Positions 6,984 through 9,036 of a stretch of 9,036 nt of DNA are shown piece after piece. Source of the stretch: Acidobacteriaceae bacterium. GTDB taxonomy: Bacteria; Acidobacteriota; Terriglobia; Terriglobales; Acidobacteriaceae. The translations under genes and the position numbers were made by a program. Where the stretch lies: contig DAHXOQ010000102.1 of NCBI GenBank assembly GCA_027364815.1, positions 1-9,036 of the forward strand, written 5' to 3'. The notes beneath the pieces are model-generated. The model searched no databases and was not told where the DNA came from. It saw only the letters and a program-made list of their open reading frames with translations. Each line of letters begins with the position of its first letter. Position 1 is the first letter of the stretch.

Positions 6984-7030
6984 GTGGGTCTGTGGGGATT
7001 GAGGGTGGGTTTTTGCCAACTGCGGTGGGT
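6984..7030. repeat. Three GTGGGT direct repeats at 20-21 bp spacing
   Basis: GTGGGT occurs at 6984-6989, 7005-7010 and 7025-7030, spaced 21 and 20 bases, which is two DNA turns; a near copy, GTGGGG, lies at 6992-6997. They sit in the divergent region upstream of the rplS -10 box (ACCCAC as read on the rplS strand). They could be same-face binding sites for a regulator, or chance in G-rich DNA. Confidence 0.35.
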
Positions 7031-7134
7031 TCACCTACTTCTTTGGCGCGTAACCGTTATGAATATTCTACTGATTTAAAGCCCTAAACGCCAAATTTAG
7101 AGGGTTTAAGTTAGAGATGGAACGAGAGATGCTT

Positions 7135-7146
7135 TATAGTTTTTGC
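7135..7146 (+). promoter_or_regulatory. Probable leaderless promoter of the DinB-like gene (TATAGT-N6-ATG)
   Basis: TATAGT (7135-7140) is followed by six bases and then ATG 7147. There is no Shine-Dalgarno ahead of this ATG. A weak -35 candidate, TTAGAG (7111-7116), lies 18 bases upstream. The arrangement is identical in spacing to that of rnhB. Confidence 0.45.
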
Positions 7147-7614
7147 ATGGATGCGAAACGTGATTTTCTGCGCCATACCCTGGCGACCCTGGCCTACCGA
7201 GCAACACGCGCGGTGGAGGGGGCGGGGGATGATTTTGGTGATTTTTCCGGCGGAGGAAAGCGGCCAGTGGAGATTCTGGCTCACATGGGCGATCTGTTTG
7301 ATTGGGCGCTGAGTCTGGCGAATGGCGCGCAGAAGTGGCAGAACTCAGAGCCGCTGCCGTGGCTTGAAGAGAAGCAGAGGTTCTTTGCGGCGCTGGGCGC
7401 ATTTGATGCCCGACTGGCGTCGGATGAGGTGATTGAGGCTCCTGTGGAACGGTTGTTTCAGGGCCCTGTGGCTGATGCGCTGACGCATGTGGGCCAATTG
7501 GCAATGCTGAGAAGGCTAGCGGAAGAGCCGGTGCAGGGTGAGAATTTTTATGTAGCCGAAGTGGTGGTGGGACGCATCGATGAGGATCAGGCGCTGCGCA
7601 GGAAGAAAATTTAG
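7147..7614 (+). CDS. DinB-like four-helix protein
   Basis: A 155-residue, all-helical cytoplasmic protein that I place in the DinB/YfiT-like superfamily, whose members are metal-binding helical bundles, some of them thiol S-transferases; the actual activity here is unknown. Characteristic stretches are DFLRHTLATLAYRATRAV (6-23), VEILAHMGDLFDWALSLANG with His46 (41-60), and ADALTHVGQLAMLRRLAEEPVQGENFY with His114 (109-135). His46 and His114 fit two of the usual three metal ligands; the third is not obvious. ATG 7147 is preferred because TATAGT lies six bases before it and the helix begins there; ATG 7117 and 7129 are in frame but their extra residues (MEREMLYSFC) overlap the promoter-like box. 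It stands alone on the plus strand, splitting trmD from rplS, divergent from rplS and convergent with trmD. Confidence 0.75.
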   Translation: MDAKRDFLRHTLATLAYRATRAVEGAGDDFGDFSGGGKRPVEILAHMGDLFDWALSLANGAQKWQNSEPLPWLEEKQRFFAALGAFDARLASDEVIEAPVERLFQGPVADALTHVGQLAMLRRLAEEPVQGENFYVAEVVVGRIDEDQALRRKKI

Positions 7615-7799
7615 AAGTGCGGTAGTTTTATTGATTCGGGGAGAATCACGTGTTGAATAGCTTTCTTATTTTTGAGACAAAAGCAGCGAGTAAGCTTGCA
7701 TTGTGCGCAAACAGCTAGTTAGCAAGTCAGCGGGTTTGTTGGAAGAAAGTAAATTATTGTCACAGCCATCACTCAACATTCAGAGCTGAAGGATCCAAC

Positions 7800-8630
7800 T
7801 TAATCAAAACTCTTAATTGTCTTCAGGATGGCGAGATCTTCTTTGGTGAGGGTGGCGTTTTGCAATAAATCGGGGCGGTTGAGGAAAGTTTTGCGGAGTT
7901 GCTGTTGGCGACGCCAACGTCGAATTTGGAGGTGGTCGCCATTGAGGAGTACTTCAGGGACGGAGAGGCCGGCGAATTCGGCGGGGCGTGTGTAGTGCGG
8001 GTAATCGAGAAGGCCGCCGGAGCCGTGCTGTGAGCGGGGAATGCCAGCTTCGCCGGTGGAGATGGAGGAGTCGTCTGTGCCGAAGGATTCGAATTCACCG
8101 GAGGCCTGGTTGCCGAGTACGCCGGGGATGAGACGGGCGACGCAATCGACGACGATTGCTGCGGCGAGTTCTCCGCCGGAGAGGACGTAGTCGCCGATGG
8201 AGAGTTCGAGATCGCAGTAGAGATCGTTGATGCGCTCATCGATGCCTTCATAACGGCCACAGAGGAGGAGGATGCGATTGATGGGAGTGGCGGCGGGGTC
8301 GGCCAGGTTGGCGAGTTGACGGGCGAGGGGTTGTGTGAAGGGGCGACCCATAGCGGAGAGGAGAATGACTTTGTCGGAAGACAGGCGCTCGGATTTGGGA
8401 GCGATGTTGAGGGATGCGAGGGCGTCGGCTATGGGCTGGGGCTTGAGGACCATGCCCGCGCCACCGCCGAAGGGACGATCGTCGACGGTGCGATGGCGGT
8501 CATGAGTGAACAGGCGGAGGTCGTGGATGTGGACGCTGACGCGCTCGGAGAGGATGGCGCGGCGGAGGATGCCGTGGTCGAGGAATCCGGTGAAGAACTC
8601 CGGAAAGATGGTGAGGATGTGGAATTGCAT
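7800..8630 (-). CDS. trmD: tRNA (guanine-37-N1)-methyltransferase
   Basis: Methylates N1 of G37, next to the anticodon, using S-adenosylmethionine, which prevents +1 frameshifting. The 276-residue product has the SPOUT trefoil-knot elements LLCGRYEGIDERI (122-134) and SIGDYVLSGGELAAAI (144-159), the THDRHRTVDDRPFGGGAGM loop (42-60), RLIPGVLG with Arg166 (E. coli Arg154), and the C-terminal GGLLDYPHYTRP and IRRWRRQQQLRKTFLNRPDLL. Between Gly173 and Asp209 there are 37 residues where E. coli TrmD has 17, so the interdomain linker carries about 20 extra residues. The start (8630-8628) has no Shine-Dalgarno; TATCAT lies eight bases upstream on the minus strand, so this mRNA may also be nearly leaderless. 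The upstream neighbour is rimM, 279 bp away. Confidence 0.97.
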   Translation of the reverse strand: MQFHILTIFPEFFTGFLDHGILRRAILSERVSVHIHDLRLFTHDRHRTVDDRPFGGGAGMVLKPQPIADALASLNIAPKSERLSSDKVILLSAMGRPFTQPLARQLANLADPAATPINRILLLCGRYEGIDERINDLYCDLELSIGDYVLSGGELAAAIVVDCVARLIPGVLGNQASGEFESFGTDDSSISTGEAGIPRSQHGSGGLLDYPHYTRPAEFAGLSVPEVLLNGDHLQIRRWRRQQQLRKTFLNRPDLLQNATLTKEDLAILKTIKSFD

Positions 8631-8909
8631 CTATCTAGATGATAGCGGGTGCAAAGGACGGGGAACAGGGATCAGAAATCAGAAATCAGGGGTCGGGGAC
8701 AAACCGGTACTGGGACGTCGAGGATTTTGGGAGAGAAAATTCGACGCGGAAATGACGGTTTTTAATGCGAAATATGGGGAGTGTTTACCACTCAGTTAGC
8801 CATCTTGACCACCTGCAATGGGGCCAACGGCACCTTCGGCGCAAAAGCCACAAGTCGAATCAGGGTCAGGAGTTAGTCAGATTTTTTTATACGAGGATGA
8901 CACAGATAT
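8631..8909. other. Non-coding gap between rimM and trmD
   Basis: These 279 bp hold no credible gene. They contain the 7-bp tandem repeat (8662-8696), a small hairpin GAGTG-TTTAC-CACTC (8779-8793), and an A/T run (8882-8889) near the rimM stop. I see no clear rho-independent terminator for rimM and no strong promoter for trmD apart from the TATCAT box at 8644-8639. The stretch around 8770-8880 has the feel of a dispersed intergenic element, but that is an impression only. Confidence 0.5.
8662..8696. repeat. 7-bp tandem repeat, five units (RRATCAG type)
   Basis: Five head-to-tail heptamers, GGAACAG, GGATCAG, AAATCAG, AAATCAG and GGGTCGG, fill this stretch; the middle two are identical. It lies in the non-coding gap upstream of trmD and would be in its leader if transcription comes from rimM. 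Confidence 0.6.
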
Positions 8910-9036
8910 TTAATTGAGATCGACGAGGCCTTCGGGGAGGTTCATTTTGACTTGCCTGGCGGTGAGGTCAATGGATTTGAGGAAGGCTTTGGCGAAGGGG
9001 ATGAGGATTTCTTCGGATACTTGAGCTGAATCGGGA
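8910..9036 (-). CDS. rimM: Ribosome maturation factor RimM, C-terminal end only
   Basis: RimM binds ribosomal protein S19 and assists maturation of the 30S subunit head. Only the last 41 codons are in the window; the stop is TAA at 8912-8910 on the minus strand. The visible residues include EEILIPFAKAFLKSIDL, then ARQVKMNLPEGLVDLN, matching the PRC-barrel end of the family (VLIPxVxxFVxxVDLxxxxIxVxxPEGLLDL). Position just upstream of trmD on the same strand agrees with the standard rpsP-rimM-trmD order. The rest of the gene lies beyond the right edge. Confidence 0.9.
   Translation of the reverse strand, partial: PDSAQVSEEILIPFAKAFLKSIDLTARQVKMNLPEGLVDLN

Noticed and set aside
7082..7104. Inverted repeat CCCTAAA / TTTAGAGGG before the DinB-like gene as an operator
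   Set aside because: Imperfect, with a 2-base bulge, in AT-rich DNA and with no second copy in the window.
7615..7799. Possible terminator or small RNA between the DinB-like gene and trmD
   Set aside because: Only a 5-bp GATTC/GAATC hairpin without a T-run was seen; nothing else in this gap supports a feature.
8506..8799. A 97-codon plus-strand frame across the trmD start and the gap
   Set aside because: Its first part is antisense to trmD and the remainder runs through the heptamer repeat; no family resemblance and no Shine-Dalgarno noticed.

Overview
The window reads as an ordinary chromosomal stretch from a soil-type Acidobacteriota, most likely the Acidobacteriaceae/Terriglobia group. 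The basis is the moderately high GC of most genes, the style of the protein sequences (MsrP/MsrQ, a DUF4242 protein, a DinB-like protein), and intergenic DNA rich in small GGCC-type palindromes. The taxonomic call is recognition from memory, not a search result.

Left part (1-5266, all plus strand). The window opens inside an APC-family amino-acid/polyamine permease. It is followed 39 bp later by an AT-rich membrane-anchored DUF6438 protein with an ankyrin-like tail. That tail appears to be cut by a TAG, because a further ankyrin-like unit continues in the same frame after it. Next come msrP (Tat-exported molybdopterin methionine sulfoxide reductase), a secreted lipoprotein with an Asp-box-like beta-propeller look, and msrQ (heme membrane partner of MsrP). 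The lipoprotein gene therefore sits between two genes that normally adjoin.

Middle (5263-6546). rnhB (ribonuclease HII) lies on the minus strand and converges with msrQ; their stop codons share the palindrome TTAA. Divergent from rnhB is a small DUF4242 gene ending in a textbook rho-independent terminator. A patch of GCC-tetraloop-GGC palindromes follows, then the terminator of rplS.

Right part (6570-9036). The minus strand carries the end of the conserved rpsP-rimM-trmD-rplS translation cluster: rimM (partial, running off the right edge), trmD (with about 20 extra residues in its interdomain linker) and rplS. The cluster is loosened here: 279 bp of non-coding DNA with a 7-bp tandem repeat separates rimM from trmD, and a plus-strand DinB-like gene sits between trmD and rplS. 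rplS has a good extended -10 promoter of its own.

Two genes (rnhB and the DinB-like gene) show a TATANT box exactly six bases before the chosen ATG and no Shine-Dalgarno, which suggests leaderless mRNAs. No mobile element, CRISPR array, tRNA or rRNA was seen. I found no clear new multi-gene system. The best leads are the interrupted msrPQ pair, the DUF6438-ankyrin gene with its in-frame stop, the TrmD linker insertion and the leaderless starts.
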